Shown in pieces: positions 26,597 to 35,974 of a DNA stretch of 64,000 nucleotides (its first letter is position 1; the number at the start of each line of letters is the position of its first letter). The DNA comes from Aeromicrobium sp. (GTDB lineage Bacteria > Actinomycetota > Actinomycetes > Propionibacteriales > Nocardioidaceae). Under the pieces are notes generated by a model. The model searched no databases and had not been told where the DNA came from. It saw only the letters and a list, made by a program, of their open reading frames with translations. The stretch covers positions 1 to 64,000 of the forward strand of contig JALRCA010000019.1 of assembly GCA_023257515.1 (NCBI GenBank), given 5' to 3'. The translations under genes were made by a program, and so were the position numbers.

Positions 26597-27604
26597 TCAG
26601 CGGCGATTGGCGCGTCGCTGCTGTCGCAGTGCGCGGCGGCGGGCGGTGCCAAGGCGCTGTCTTGCTTCGGCGATGGCGGCGCGGCCGGTCGCAACGGCAC
26701 CGGGATCCTGGATCCAGCCGTAGTAGCGGAGCATCGAGATTGCTTCGGCATGGCTGTCGGCGTTGGCGTAGATCGACTCGGGCATCATGCGGGACACTCG
26801 CCGGCCAGAGATGTACTCGTCAGCCGATCGCTTGCCGAGGCCGACCTGCTGCTGGAACAGGCGTGAGCGCTCGGTCACTCCGGCGCTGGTCCACTTGATC
26901 CCGTACTCGCGATAGATCGCAGACTCGCCAGCGACCTGCATTCCGGCTGAGCGGCGATAGGCGTTGACGACCTGGCCGATGTCAGCGCCGTCGGCGACCG
27001 CCTGAGCGTTCGCCTTCGAGCCGACGAGCTTGACCCGCCCTGCCTCGTCCAGACTGTCGAAGTAAGCCATGGGGTCGGTCGTCAGGTCTCCGGCGATGCT
27101 CTCCGTCGACGGAACATGCCTGCAGTCACATCGCAAATGTCTTTGAAACCCGGAGTTCCATCGGTAGAAGCGCCCCGCGAGGATCGTGCACCGTCCACAT
27201 GAGGGAGGGTTGAGCATCCTCACATACCCGAGTTTCGGTGAGCGCGAGACGATCGACGTTCCCGCTGCCGATCGGGCCGCGTCCTGCACCTGAGTCACGA
27301 CCATGAGGGCCAGCGACTCCGGCGACGCCGCCTGCTCGAACAGTGTCGTCAGCGGGCGTCCGTCAGAAGCTGTGCCGCCGAAAGAGTTCGCATCGATCCG
27401 GTACTGCTCGGGGAATGAGAGGTCTTGCTCCTCGAGCATCGGGTCGATACTTGCGAGCGAGTCGCGGGCGGCAAGCACCTGGAAGGCGGCGACGATCTTG
27501 GCGATACCCTCGAAGTCGCTCGCGCGCAGCCGGCGTGCGGCCACGAGCGCGGCGGCAGTCAGTCGCTGCTGGCGTCCGTAGTGCTCAAGCGCCGAGTTCA
27601 GCAC
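26597..27604 (-). CDS. MuF-like minor head protein
   Basis: PPSCGRCTILAGRFYRWNSGFQRHLRCDCRHVP pattern; between portal and scaffold. Confidence 0.65.
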   Translation of the reverse strand: MLNSALEHYGRQQRLTAAALVAARRLRASDFEGIAKIVAAFQVLAARDSLASIDPMLEEQDLSFPEQYRIDANSFGGTASDGRPLTTLFEQAASPESLALMVVTQVQDAARSAAGTSIVSRSPKLGYVRMLNPPSCGRCTILAGRFYRWNSGFQRHLRCDCRHVPSTESIAGDLTTDPMAYFDSLDEAGRVKLVGSKANAQAVADGADIGQVVNAYRRSAGMQVAGESAIYREYGIKWTSAGVTERSRLFQQQVGLGKRSADEYISGRRVSRMMPESIYANADSHAEAISMLRYYGWIQDPGAVATGRAAIAEARQRLGTARRRALRQQRRANRR

Positions 27605-28943
27605 TTGCGGCCGCCTCTGGAGTGCCAGCGACGGGGCGAAGGATGCCGTTCAGGAGCGCCTCGTCCGACTCGGCCTCGAAGTAGGCTCGCTCTCGCGCCT
27701 TGCGGGCCTCTGACCACCCGAGTTCGTCCCACGATCCCTCTCGGGAAAGGATTCCGGCGCTCTTTGCCTTCACGACAGCGTCCATGCGCTGAGCGATCGT
27801 CGGGGTCGCCGGGTCGAACCAGTCGACACGGACCCGGTTGCCTTCGACCCACTCTCCGGTGCGGAACCTCATGGCGAGGGCCATGGTCCATCCGAGCGGG
27901 TCGCCGATCTGGGTGTTGAAAGACTCGACGCCCCGGATGAGTCGGGCCTCGGCGCCGCGGATGGCGCCTTCGGTGGACGGGTTCTGGGTCGTGATGCCGA
28001 AGTAGTCGGGGGGCAGCTTGGTCAGCGACGAGGCGAGCTTGCCGTTGACGTTCACGGCGGTCTCGAAGTTCTTGAGGTCAGCGGCGGTCAACTGGCCGAC
28101 CTTCGCGCCCTCCTTGGTGAGGGTGTGGATCGCGTTCCAGTAGGCCTCGAACTTCGGGATCGGCTTCCCGTTCTGGTCGACGAAATCGCCAGCCGCGACA
28201 CCGGTCATCCATGTGCGGGGGAGGCCCGCCGCCTCCTGGGCGAACTGCATGTTCGTCATCGTTCGCGTGACCGAATCGACCAGCGGGATCACGATCGAAA
28301 TGCCGGGCTTGCCGAGCCACTTGCCGGACCGGCGACGGTGCAAGTGCATGATGACTGGCACGGCGCTGAGGTTGTGCTCGTCTCGGTCGTCCTCGACCCA
28401 ATGCCCGTTCTTGCGATGGACCCAGACAGTCACGTTCTGGAGGTAGAGGACGGCTGCCGAGACCTTGTCTTCGTTCTTGTAGAACCGTGCGGCGGCGGTC
28501 ATCTTCTGCCGGCGGATGTCGACCTTGGCGGACATCTCGGTCGGAGCCTCTGCGCGGATGATCGGCAGGCCTGAGTTGTCCTCATTCGTGCCGACCGAGA
28601 AGAACGAACGGCCATAGGTCCATGAGTCGTCCGAGAACATGCGGAGCTGCGTGTCCATGTTGGAGGCGTCGAACATCGCACGGAGGTCCGGGTCGGACTC
28701 GTCCTCACCGGGCAGTGTGATGGCTCGAACCTGCTGTCGGTCGACGTAGGACGACACCAGCGTGTCGCACCAGTTGATGTAGACCATGAACCGGCGCAGC
28801 TCCGGCGGGATCGCCATGCCGAGGTGCTCGATTCTGGCCTCGCCCTCGCGGTACCGCTCGTTCAGTAGGTCCGTCCGGGATCGCTTCACCAAGCCGCGCT
28901 GGAGGCTGGTGAGTAGATCCTTCTCAGATTCCGAGAGAGTCAC
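27585..28943 (-). CDS. Portal protein
   Basis: 452 aa; SEKDLLTSLQRGLVKRSRTDLLNERYREGEARIEHLGMAIPPELRRFMVYINWCDTLVSSYVDRQQV; SPP1 gp6-like layout. Confidence 0.85.
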   Translation of the reverse strand: MTLSESEKDLLTSLQRGLVKRSRTDLLNERYREGEARIEHLGMAIPPELRRFMVYINWCDTLVSSYVDRQQVRAITLPGEDESDPDLRAMFDASNMDTQLRMFSDDSWTYGRSFFSVGTNEDNSGLPIIRAEAPTEMSAKVDIRRQKMTAAARFYKNEDKVSAAVLYLQNVTVWVHRKNGHWVEDDRDEHNLSAVPVIMHLHRRRSGKWLGKPGISIVIPLVDSVTRTMTNMQFAQEAAGLPRTWMTGVAAGDFVDQNGKPIPKFEAYWNAIHTLTKEGAKVGQLTAADLKNFETAVNVNGKLASSLTKLPPDYFGITTQNPSTEGAIRGAEARLIRGVESFNTQIGDPLGWTMALAMRFRTGEWVEGNRVRVDWFDPATPTIAQRMDAVVKAKSAGILSREGSWDELGWSEARKARERAYFEAESDEALLNGILRPVAGTPEAAASAELGA

Positions 28944-28961
28944 GAAGCCTCCTTGGAATCG

Positions 28962-30596
28962 TCAGGCGAGGAAGAAGATTGAGGGCGAGTTGGTCGCCGG
29001 CTTTGCTCCGGCCTCGAGCGCGTCGAGGCGGCATTCCCACGAGAGGGTGCCTGCCATGGCGATGTCGAACTTCCGGTCCGGGTGGATCTTGTCGAGGATG
29101 AACAGCCGCTCGCCCTGGTCATCCCAGAGGTTCACTGGCTTCCGCCCGGCCGCGCCGATGTGACGGGAGAACTGCGGCGACAGCGGGTGGCTTTCAGGCC
29201 AGGTGACCGAGCCGGAGTCTTGACCTTCGCGGTACCGGCGGATGGCCCAGGCCATCGCGCCCTTGCGCTGCGTGTACCACTCGATGAACTTGTCATCGCC
29301 CCACCGGCCGGCCCACTTCTTGGCCTGCTCATCCCAGTAGGGGGGATCGAGGTAGCCGCGGTAGACGTCCATCTCGGCCATGAGGCGCTCGAAAGCGTCC
29401 TCGACCTCGGCAGGATCGATCTCCCACGTCTCGACGTCGAGGGGGCGCTCCCATGCAGCCCAGACCTGCTGGCGTCCCGTAGGGATGTCGGTGATGACGA
29501 TGCCTGTCGAGTCTCGGCGCCGCGCTCCGTCGAAGCCGAAGGTCACGAACGAGCCAGGCTCGATGATCTCGGCCGTGTTGAGGGTCGCCCACTGCTTGAC
29601 GTCGAACGCCTGCCGCCCCGACTTCACCCAGCGGTTCGTCCAGACGCGCTCCAAGTAGGCCTTATCGGCCTTGGGGCGGTCCCACTGGCGGGCGATGGAG
29701 AGGAACTGCCCAGGCCCGTACTCGCCGACCGGTCCGGTGGCCTCGGACACGGCCTCGACGCGCTGCTCGAGCACGTCCATGTCGTAGCCAGTGCCGGCTT
29801 CGCGGTGGAAGTGGAAAAGTTGCGGGTCGTCGATCTCGCCGCGGGAGATCTGTTGAGCCTCCTCGTGCAGGCCTTCCGCGATCGACCCCTGGCCGAGCTC
29901 GCCGGCCGTGCCGACATACAGCCCCCAAGGGTCTTCGAGGACGCGCTTCTCGAGGTTCGCGACCATCGTCTCGTGCGCTTCGATCTGCCTCGGCAAGATG
30001 AGGCGGTGCGGCTCGTCGAAGCACTGGAAGGTGGTGCGTGCGCCATCTCGCGAACCGGGGGAGTTCGACAGCGGAACTGCCTTACCGTCGGCGCGTCCGG
30101 TCGGCGACAGGCGAACGATCCGCTCATTGGTCGAGTCGAAGAGGTCAGCGTCCGGGCCCTCGGTGCACATGACGTACAGCGCGCCGTAAGCCAGTTCCTC
30201 GACCTGCTCAGCTGTGACCGCAAGCATGGGGATGTACGGATCTACAACAGGTCGTCCGACGGGCTCGCCGTGAGCGTCGAATCCGTCGCAGCGGACCGGA
30301 CCGTCTGGGTGCAGTTCAGCGAAGGCGACCCAGGACATGAACTCGGTCTTCGCGAGCCCCTTGCGCCAGCAGATGCTGCAGCGCTTGAACCTTCGGCGCC
30401 CCGCAAACTCGTGACCCTTCGGGTACACCTCGTACATCCGGTAGAGCGCGGCTCGCTTCTCGTCGTCGAGCTTGGCGGGCTGCCCTTTAAGCGACCCGGG
30501 TCCGAAGATTGCGCCGTCCTCGATGAGGTCGGCGACCTGCGGGCCAAGGGTCGGCCACGGCTCCTCGTCCAGTTCCGGGACGATCAGGACCGCCAT
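28962..30596 (-). CDS. Terminase large subunit
   Basis: 544 aa; WRKGLAKTEFMSWVAFAELHPDGPVR..., FGFDGARRRDSTGIV nuclease-type motif. Confidence 0.85.
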   Translation of the reverse strand: MAVLIVPELDEEPWPTLGPQVADLIEDGAIFGPGSLKGQPAKLDDEKRAALYRMYEVYPKGHEFAGRRRFKRCSICWRKGLAKTEFMSWVAFAELHPDGPVRCDGFDAHGEPVGRPVVDPYIPMLAVTAEQVEELAYGALYVMCTEGPDADLFDSTNERIVRLSPTGRADGKAVPLSNSPGSRDGARTTFQCFDEPHRLILPRQIEAHETMVANLEKRVLEDPWGLYVGTAGELGQGSIAEGLHEEAQQISRGEIDDPQLFHFHREAGTGYDMDVLEQRVEAVSEATGPVGEYGPGQFLSIARQWDRPKADKAYLERVWTNRWVKSGRQAFDVKQWATLNTAEIIEPGSFVTFGFDGARRRDSTGIVITDIPTGRQQVWAAWERPLDVETWEIDPAEVEDAFERLMAEMDVYRGYLDPPYWDEQAKKWAGRWGDDKFIEWYTQRKGAMAWAIRRYREGQDSGSVTWPESHPLSPQFSRHIGAAGRKPVNLWDDQGERLFILDKIHPDRKFDIAMAGTLSWECRLDALEAGAKPATNSPSIFFLA

Positions 30597-30597
30597 G

Positions 30598-31053
30598 TCA
30601 CTTCACGGCGCGCAGGACGTTCCGTGGATCCTTCGCCGCCGCGGGCTTCGGGTCGGCCGCTCGACGCTCCCGACGCTGACGTCCGCGGTCCTTCGCCTCA
30701 TCGGCCGACTCGATCGTCCACTCGAGACGACGTCGGTCGTAGGGGGTCAAGCCAAGGTCGCGACGCTGCAGTCGGAACTCGCCGGCCGCATCCTTGCGCT
30801 GCTTCGGCGACTCGGCTGTCCAGATGTCGTTGTAAAGCAGGGCGCAGAGTATGACGTTGTGCTCGTCTGACTCGTCCCACTCAGGCGACATCGGCGACGA
30901 CCAGACGTCGACCCACCAGCGCTCAGTCTCGGGGTGCCACTCAGGACCGGTCGGCATGTCGGGAACGGTGCGACCATCGCGCACGAGAGTGGCCCGGGTG
31001 GCCGCCTTGTTCGCTCGAGCGCGTGCGCTCGGATCCTTCTTTCGGGCCGGCAT
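30598..31053 (-). CDS. Terminase small subunit
   Basis: MPARKKDPSARARANKAATRATLVRDGRTVPDMPTGPEWHPETERWWVDVWSSPMSPEW; adjacent to TerL. Confidence 0.7.
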   Translation of the reverse strand: MPARKKDPSARARANKAATRATLVRDGRTVPDMPTGPEWHPETERWWVDVWSSPMSPEWDESDEHNVILCALLYNDIWTAESPKQRKDAAGEFRLQRRDLGLTPYDRRRLEWTIESADEAKDRGRQRRERRAADPKPAAAKDPRNVLRAVK

Positions 31054-31230
31054 CCGGCACCTCCTAGCCAGGCATCGCGCCTATCGCAGGAGACCGCTCG
31101 GCATCGCGCCAGCGGCAGGTCAAGGTGGTGGTTCAGAGAGTCGGGGGAACCGTAGAGGTGCGGTTTCCCCTCACCCCCGGTCCTGGCTGGAGGGGGTATT
31201 GGGCCCCCTCCCCATACCTTGGGCCCCGGC

Positions 31231-31536
31231 TCAGCGGCCTGACGTGGCCCGGTTGCAGGCCCTGTGCTCGGGGGCTCGGGGGCGGTCGCAGTCAGCGTCG
31301 GGATGGCCAAGATCCCACGGTTCGTCGGGGTCGATCAGGTCGTCGCATCGTCGGCACTTGACCAGACCGCGTGCTACTTGTGGCGCCCATGCGGCGCGGG
31401 CCCGGTCGTGCTCGGAGTCGTAGCCGCGCTCTTGCCTAGTTCCTCGCGCTCGATCCTTGGCTCGCTCGTGCTGATGGCAACGAGTGCGATCGGTAAGCAC
31501 GGGGCACCCAGGCTCAAGGCACACACGCTTGCTCAT
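31231..31536 (-). CDS. HNH endonuclease
   Basis: CRRCDDLIDPDEPWDLGHPDADCDRPRAPEHRACNRATSGR. Confidence 0.85.
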   Translation of the reverse strand: MSKRVCLEPGCPVLTDRTRCHQHERAKDRARGTRQERGYDSEHDRARAAWAPQVARGLVKCRRCDDLIDPDEPWDLGHPDADCDRPRAPEHRACNRATSGR

Positions 31537-31721
31537 GCCGTGACAGCAGCGTGCGTCTTGGCCCAGTGTTCACTCATTGCGGTGTCGATGACGCGAGCCA
31601 GGACCAGTCGCCGTGTCGGGTTCGTGGTGCTCTTGCGCTCACGTGCCAGTCGGGCGAGTGCTGCGTCGATCTGTTGGACGTCCATCTCGCGCAGGCCAGC
31701 AAGGGTCAGGTCGGTGCTCAT
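31533..31721 (-). CDS. Small hypothetical protein
   Basis: MSTDLTLAGLREMDVQQIDAALARLARERKSTTNPTRRLVLARVID; overlaps HNH start. Confidence 0.5.
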   Translation of the reverse strand: MSTDLTLAGLREMDVQQIDAALARLARERKSTTNPTRRLVLARVIDTAMSEHWAKTHAAVTA

Positions 31722-31824
31722 GGTCACCGCCTCTCGACATGGCAACAGCCACCCGTCACGAGGGATGGGTGGCCGTGCCTCAATCTTCCGGGTCGAGAAT
31801 CTTGATGTCAAGCATCTTGACGTG

Positions 31825-32700
31825 TCAGGCTCCGAGCTTCTGCTGCTTCTTCGCCTCCGCTTCCTCGCGACGCTGCTTGGCCTGAGCGACGTTGTAGGTC
31901 ATGCGGCCCGTGTGAAAGTTGCGCTTCTTGTCGACCTCGCCCTTGCTTGCCCAGCCCTGGAGCGTGCCGGCCTTGATCCGCCAGCGCTGCTCCATCTCGT
32001 CCGCGGTGAGCCACTTCGAGTTGTCCAGGTAGTACGCCTCCTGCGCCTTGAGGTAGTTCGCATACGGGTACTCGTGGATGTCGCACTCGTCGTTCTTGCA
32101 CAGCCACACGTCGTCGGTCTCGGGGTGTGGGTCGTCCCTGTCACCTACCCAGCGCCTGACGAGCTGCTTCCCGCACTTGAGGCACGGCGCGCCCCGGTCG
32201 ACCTGGATGCCGCAGCGAAGCAGGTCTTCCATGCGCCGCATGAGCAACCGCAGGTCTTCCTCCAGTTCGATGACCTCGAACCACTCAGGGTCGCCGTACT
32301 CGTCGACTCGGACCATCCAGTCGATGCAGTGGCGCAGGTAGTCGCTCTCTCGGGCCAGGGTCGGACTGAGTCGTGTCTGCTCGCCCCGCTCCTCGCGAAT
32401 GACTCTGGTCCAGTGAGCGAGGACGACGACCGGGTGGTCGTGCTCGTCAGTCTGCGAGTCGGCGTAGGTGCCGAGATTCTCGTGCCCCTGGTACTCCATG
32501 TAATCGAACACTCGCTGCCAGTCCTGCGGCACCGTGATCGGTCCAAGCATGTTGAGCGCAGAACCGCCGGGGAAGTCGACGTCGTCGTGGTCGTTGAGCG
32601 CCTGATCCCACAGGTCGAGGTAGAGGCTGCTCACCCTGCTCAGTCGCTTGCCGATGTTGGCTCTGGTCCTGATCGGGTCAAACTTCTCGCGATCACTCAT
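31825..32700 (-). CDS. Hypothetical phage protein with zinc-ribbon and HTH-like C-terminus
   Basis: CLKCGKQLVRRW...CKNDECDIHEYPYANYLKAQEAYYLDNSKWLTADEMEQRWRIKAGTLQGWASKG. Confidence 0.6.
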   Translation of the reverse strand: MSDREKFDPIRTRANIGKRLSRVSSLYLDLWDQALNDHDDVDFPGGSALNMLGPITVPQDWQRVFDYMEYQGHENLGTYADSQTDEHDHPVVVLAHWTRVIREERGEQTRLSPTLARESDYLRHCIDWMVRVDEYGDPEWFEVIELEEDLRLLMRRMEDLLRCGIQVDRGAPCLKCGKQLVRRWVGDRDDPHPETDDVWLCKNDECDIHEYPYANYLKAQEAYYLDNSKWLTADEMEQRWRIKAGTLQGWASKGEVDKKRNFHTGRMTYNVAQAKQRREEAEAKKQQKLGA

Positions 32701-32833
32701 CCCGCACTCCCATTCTCGAAACTTCCCCACAGCCGCTTCCGCCTCTCGCCGAGCGATCGACCCACTGCTCGCATGTTGCGGTTGAGGCGGCGAAGGTCGA
32801 GGTTGATGTGAACCTGAGCGGTTCTCACTGCGC

Positions 32834-33325
32834 TCACTCGTCGTCACCACCGATCGCGGCACGGAGAGCGGAGATCCTGGACCAGTCACGATGGTGGCGA
32901 CCAGAGAACCCGAGTGCATTGGCCGCCTTGGTGGCCGCGGTAGCCCACCCATCCACCAGCGCCTCGACCCGCTGCACCTTCGATGCCAGATCGTCGCGCT
33001 CAGCCCTGACGTCAGGCAGTCCGTCAAGCCACGAACGCAACGCCTGCGCCTCATCTGCGATCTCTGCCCTGGACTGCAAGAGCTGGGCCTTCTCGGCCCG
33101 CAGCCGCTCGAGCCCGTCGAGCAGGTCGGGGAGTGCGTTGCGCATGGCCGCGATGAGGTTCGCGGTGTCGTGGTCGCTGCCGAGGTCGATCGTGTTGATG
33201 TAGCCGTTCCAGCGGGCGCACTCGATGATCGCGCACTCGTGGTCGAAGTCGCCTGCCATCTCGACGAACCACGGCCCCGGTGTCGCGGCCTCGTGCAGCG
33301 CCCGCAGGCTCTCGATGTCGGTCAC
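32834..33325 (-). CDS. Hypothetical (ead/Ea22-like N-terminus)
   Basis: LRALHEAATPGPWFVE...DHDTANLIAAMRNALPDLLDGLERLRAE. Confidence 0.6.
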   Translation of the reverse strand: MTDIESLRALHEAATPGPWFVEMAGDFDHECAIIECARWNGYINTIDLGSDHDTANLIAAMRNALPDLLDGLERLRAEKAQLLQSRAEIADEAQALRSWLDGLPDVRAERDDLASKVQRVEALVDGWATAATKAANALGFSGRHHRDWSRISALRAAIGGDDE

Positions 33326-33600
33326 GCTTCCTCCTCGGTCAGGGTGGTGGGTTCAGGCGCTGCGTCACGAGCAGCGTCGCGACACGCCTCCAACTCCTCG
33401 ATGAGGCGAGTTGCCTGGTGGACCGTCATCTCGATCACTGGCTCGTTCCCGTACCACGGGGAACCGGGTTCGTAGCCCAGCAGACTGAGCCGCACCGTCC
33501 CGTTGTCGAGGCCGAGGACCTGCACCACGTCCTCGCACTCCTCACGTCCGTCGGTGACCTTGAAGTCGCGGAACTCCCAACCTGCGATCATCCGTGCCAT
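33322..33600 (-). CDS. Hypothetical phage protein
   Basis: MARMIAGWEFRDFKVTDGREECEDVVQVLGLDNGTVRLSLLGYEPG. Confidence 0.5.
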   Translation of the reverse strand: MARMIAGWEFRDFKVTDGREECEDVVQVLGLDNGTVRLSLLGYEPGSPWYGNEPVIEMTVHQATRLIEELEACRDAARDAAPEPTTLTEEEA

Positions 33601-33797
33601 CACCGACCGCCTCCGCTCGTGCCCTCGGCGTTCAGCACGGTCATGGCCGCGAGGGTGTCGCGCCGCCACTGCTCCGCCTCATGCCCGAACCCGTCGAGCG
33701 CCATGAGCGTCAGTAGCCCGGGCACCGCGTCCATGTCGTTGGCCCGGATGGCGGCCCCAAGCGCCGCGTACCAGTCCGCCAGTGAATGCTCAGACAT
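33600..33797 (-). CDS. Small hypothetical protein
   Basis: MSEHSLADWYAALGAAIRANDMDAVPGLLTLMALDGFGHEAEQWRRDTL. Confidence 0.5.
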   Translation of the reverse strand: MSEHSLADWYAALGAAIRANDMDAVPGLLTLMALDGFGHEAEQWRRDTLAAMTVLNAEGTSGGGR

Positions 33798-34740
33798 CCT
33801 GCTCACCGCCCTCGTCGCGGACGGAGCGGGCGCGGCGCGCCGGACAGTCCGGGTGATGGCTGCCGCCACTCGCCTCCAGCCATCCCTCTGTGCAGGTGCA
33901 GGTGGCTTCCTCGATCCGCTCGACCAGCCGCTCTTCCGCCTCGCGCACCATGCGGTCCACGTCGGCGGGCTGGGTGGTTGCGCTCGGCTCGTACTCGGTC
34001 CCGTGCTCGCCGCACGACGGGTACCGCACGCCCAGTCCGTCGCCGTGAACAGCCATCCCGCGCGCGGGCTTCGGACACCACGCGCACACGACGTCCACCG
34101 CCTCGACCTCGGTGGGCTGGGTGGTGAGATGGGGCAGGGCGGCGGCCTGGTGCTCGACGAACGCAACGATGATCGGCTCCCACGGGTTCGGGTCGTCGAA
34201 GTTCTCGGCGTTGACGAGCGCCTCCTCGCGCTCCCAGTACTCGCTGGGAGACCATCCACATGAGCAGAGACTGTCGTCACTGGCGTCCCACATGTGGGAT
34301 CGCAGAGCCGCCTCGACCGCTTCCTCGCTGACCGTGGCCGGGCGGGCGGCGAGCGGACACGGCACGAGGTGCTGCGCCGCTCCGTGCTCGATCGCGCCGC
34401 ACGTGCACACCGCCTCCGTGGCCGGGCGGGCGGCGGCACCGGGATGCGTGATCGCGTAGCCGCGTTCCTGCATGAACCGCAGGACCTCAGCCACTCGCTC
34501 GTCACGCTCGCGGACCGGAAGCGATTCCAGGTCCAACGCCTCCGTGGCCGGACGCGGGGAGCGGGGAGCACCGAGGGACACGCGCCCGACTCGCAGCCAC
34601 CGGTCGCGCTCGTGGTCACCCATGTCCGCGCACAGCAGCTCGGGGTCATCGTGGAAGGCGCGGGCCAAGACTTCGCCGTGGACCCAGGCCTCCCGCTCGC
34701 TCTGCTCGGCGTCCAGCGGCTCGGGCGTCTGGTCACTCAT
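33790..34740 (-). CDS. Modular Cys/RPAT-repeat hypothetical protein
   Basis: MSDQTPEPLDAEQSEREAWVHGEVLARAFHDDPELL...; repeated RPATEA segments and CTCG/CSCGW/CAWCP motifs. Confidence 0.55.
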   Translation of the reverse strand: MSDQTPEPLDAEQSEREAWVHGEVLARAFHDDPELLCADMGDHERDRWLRVGRVSLGAPRSPRPATEALDLESLPVRERDERVAEVLRFMQERGYAITHPGAAARPATEAVCTCGAIEHGAAQHLVPCPLAARPATVSEEAVEAALRSHMWDASDDSLCSCGWSPSEYWEREEALVNAENFDDPNPWEPIIVAFVEHQAAALPHLTTQPTEVEAVDVVCAWCPKPARGMAVHGDGLGVRYPSCGEHGTEYEPSATTQPADVDRMVREAEERLVERIEEATCTCTEGWLEASGGSHHPDCPARRARSVRDEGGEQDV

Positions 34741-34930
34741 GATCGAACGCCTCCATGACGTCCTGGGTGATGTGCTCGGTCTGGGTCCGCATGCGGGCGC
34801 TGCCGACGAAGCCGCACGTGCAGGTCAGGCCATCAGGGCCGAACCCGAACTGGTGCCTGCCGTCCACGGCATATGCCGCGCGGGCCAGTCGCCGCTTCGC
34901 CTCGTCCAGCGGCTCGGGTGTCGTGCTCAT
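34733..34930 (-). CDS. Small hypothetical protein paralogous at N-terminus to the 34740 gene
   Basis: MSTTPEPLDEAKRRLARAAYAVDGRHQFGFGPDGLTCTCGFVG. Confidence 0.5.
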   Translation of the reverse strand: MSTTPEPLDEAKRRLARAAYAVDGRHQFGFGPDGLTCTCGFVGSARMRTQTEHITQDVMEAFDHE

Positions 34931-35187
34931 CACCACTCACGTCCCTTCGGTCGGATGGAGTAGGGCCGGGTCTTGCCGCCCGTCATGGACTGGTCGAACT
35001 CGTCGAAGCGGGAGGCGCCGAGGCTGCGGCGCATCCACTGGAACGTCTTGCGCGCCTGCTCGGAGAACTCGACCTGAGCCCCGAGGAGGTTCCAGGACAG
35101 CCGGAAGATGTCGTAGAAGCCCACGACGGTGATCGTGAGTACCGGGTCGCCGTGCTCGTTGCGGGTCCTCTCGGTGGTCGTGCTCAT
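34930..35187 (-). CDS. Hypothetical phage protein
   Basis: MSTTTERTRNEHGDPVLTITVVGFYDIFRLSWNLLGAQVEFSEQARK. Confidence 0.5.
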   Translation of the reverse strand: MSTTTERTRNEHGDPVLTITVVGFYDIFRLSWNLLGAQVEFSEQARKTFQWMRRSLGASRFDEFDQSMTGGKTRPYSIRPKGREW

Positions 35188-35435
35188 CGGGTGGCCTCCG
35201 CTAGTTCGCCCAGGTCGCGCAGGACGTCTGCGAGGGTCTGGTTGTCACGCGGGATGATCGTGACGAGCGGCGTCCACTTGTCGTTGCCCTTCGGCGTCAG
35301 GCTGTGCCTGGACACCTTCACGCCCCTCACTGCCGGTCTTCCGGCGAGCGAGAGGACGGTCACGATGTCGAGTCGTGCTCGGTCCTGCATCGCGTGGCGC
35401 AGGTCGTTCTCGTCGGTCGTCGTCTCGTCAGCCAT
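35184..35435 (-). CDS. Hypothetical phage protein
   Basis: MADETTTDENDLRHAMQDRARLDIVTVLSLAGRPAVRGVKV. Confidence 0.5.
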   Translation of the reverse strand: MADETTTDENDLRHAMQDRARLDIVTVLSLAGRPAVRGVKVSRHSLTPKGNDKWTPLVTIIPRDNQTLADVLRDLGELAEATR

Positions 35436-35775
35436 GTCGGTTCTCCTCGTGGGTGGGGATGATGGTGCGGATGAGTTGCTCGGTGGCGTTCGCGGCTTGG
35501 CGCGCAAGCGCCATCGAGAACAGCTCGGACGCGGCGAGGGGTCGGGAGCTCGCTCGGTAGTGGTCGACGATCACGTCGATGGCAACCTCGGGGTCGCATC
35601 CCTCGAGCACGCCGTCCCAGGTGTCGGCGACAACAGGTCGTCCATTGGCCGCCCGCAGCCACCGCGCGATATGGATGCCGTCTTCGGGACTCACGCCGAC
35701 CACCACCGGCGGCGCGAAGCGTCCGCCCCAACCAGCCGAGCATCCATTCCCGGAGGGCCGCTTACTGTTACGCAA
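35428..35775 (-). CDS. Hypothetical phage protein
   Basis: GIHIARWLRAANGRPVVADTWDGVLEGCDPEVAIDVIVDHYRASS; overlaps neighbour. Confidence 0.45.
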   Translation of the reverse strand: MRNSKRPSGNGCSAGWGGRFAPPVVVGVSPEDGIHIARWLRAANGRPVVADTWDGVLEGCDPEVAIDVIVDHYRASSRPLAASELFSMALARQAANATEQLIRTIIPTHEENRHG

Positions 35776-35974
35776 GCTTCAAGGCTGTCTTCACATGTCC
35801 TCAGGCGCTGGGCGCCTGACGGTGCTCGGTGCCGTTGCCCGGTGCTGTTGTAGGTGTGGGTGTAGTTGGTGTTGTAGGTGTAGTTGCTATAGAGGCCGAT
35901 CGCGGAAATCAGGGGGTTCCGAGCCCCTTCGGTAGCCCCTTGGCAACGGGCTTGCTTAGCCCCTTCCTGCATGC

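Noticed and set aside
29082-30854. + strand ORF, 590 aa
   Set aside because: Antisense to terminase large subunit; high-GC third-position artifact.
34332-34434. ccgtggccgggcgggcggc repeats as recombination or regulatory sites
   Set aside because: They lie inside a coding region and encode the RPAT module; kept only as a protein-modularity observation.
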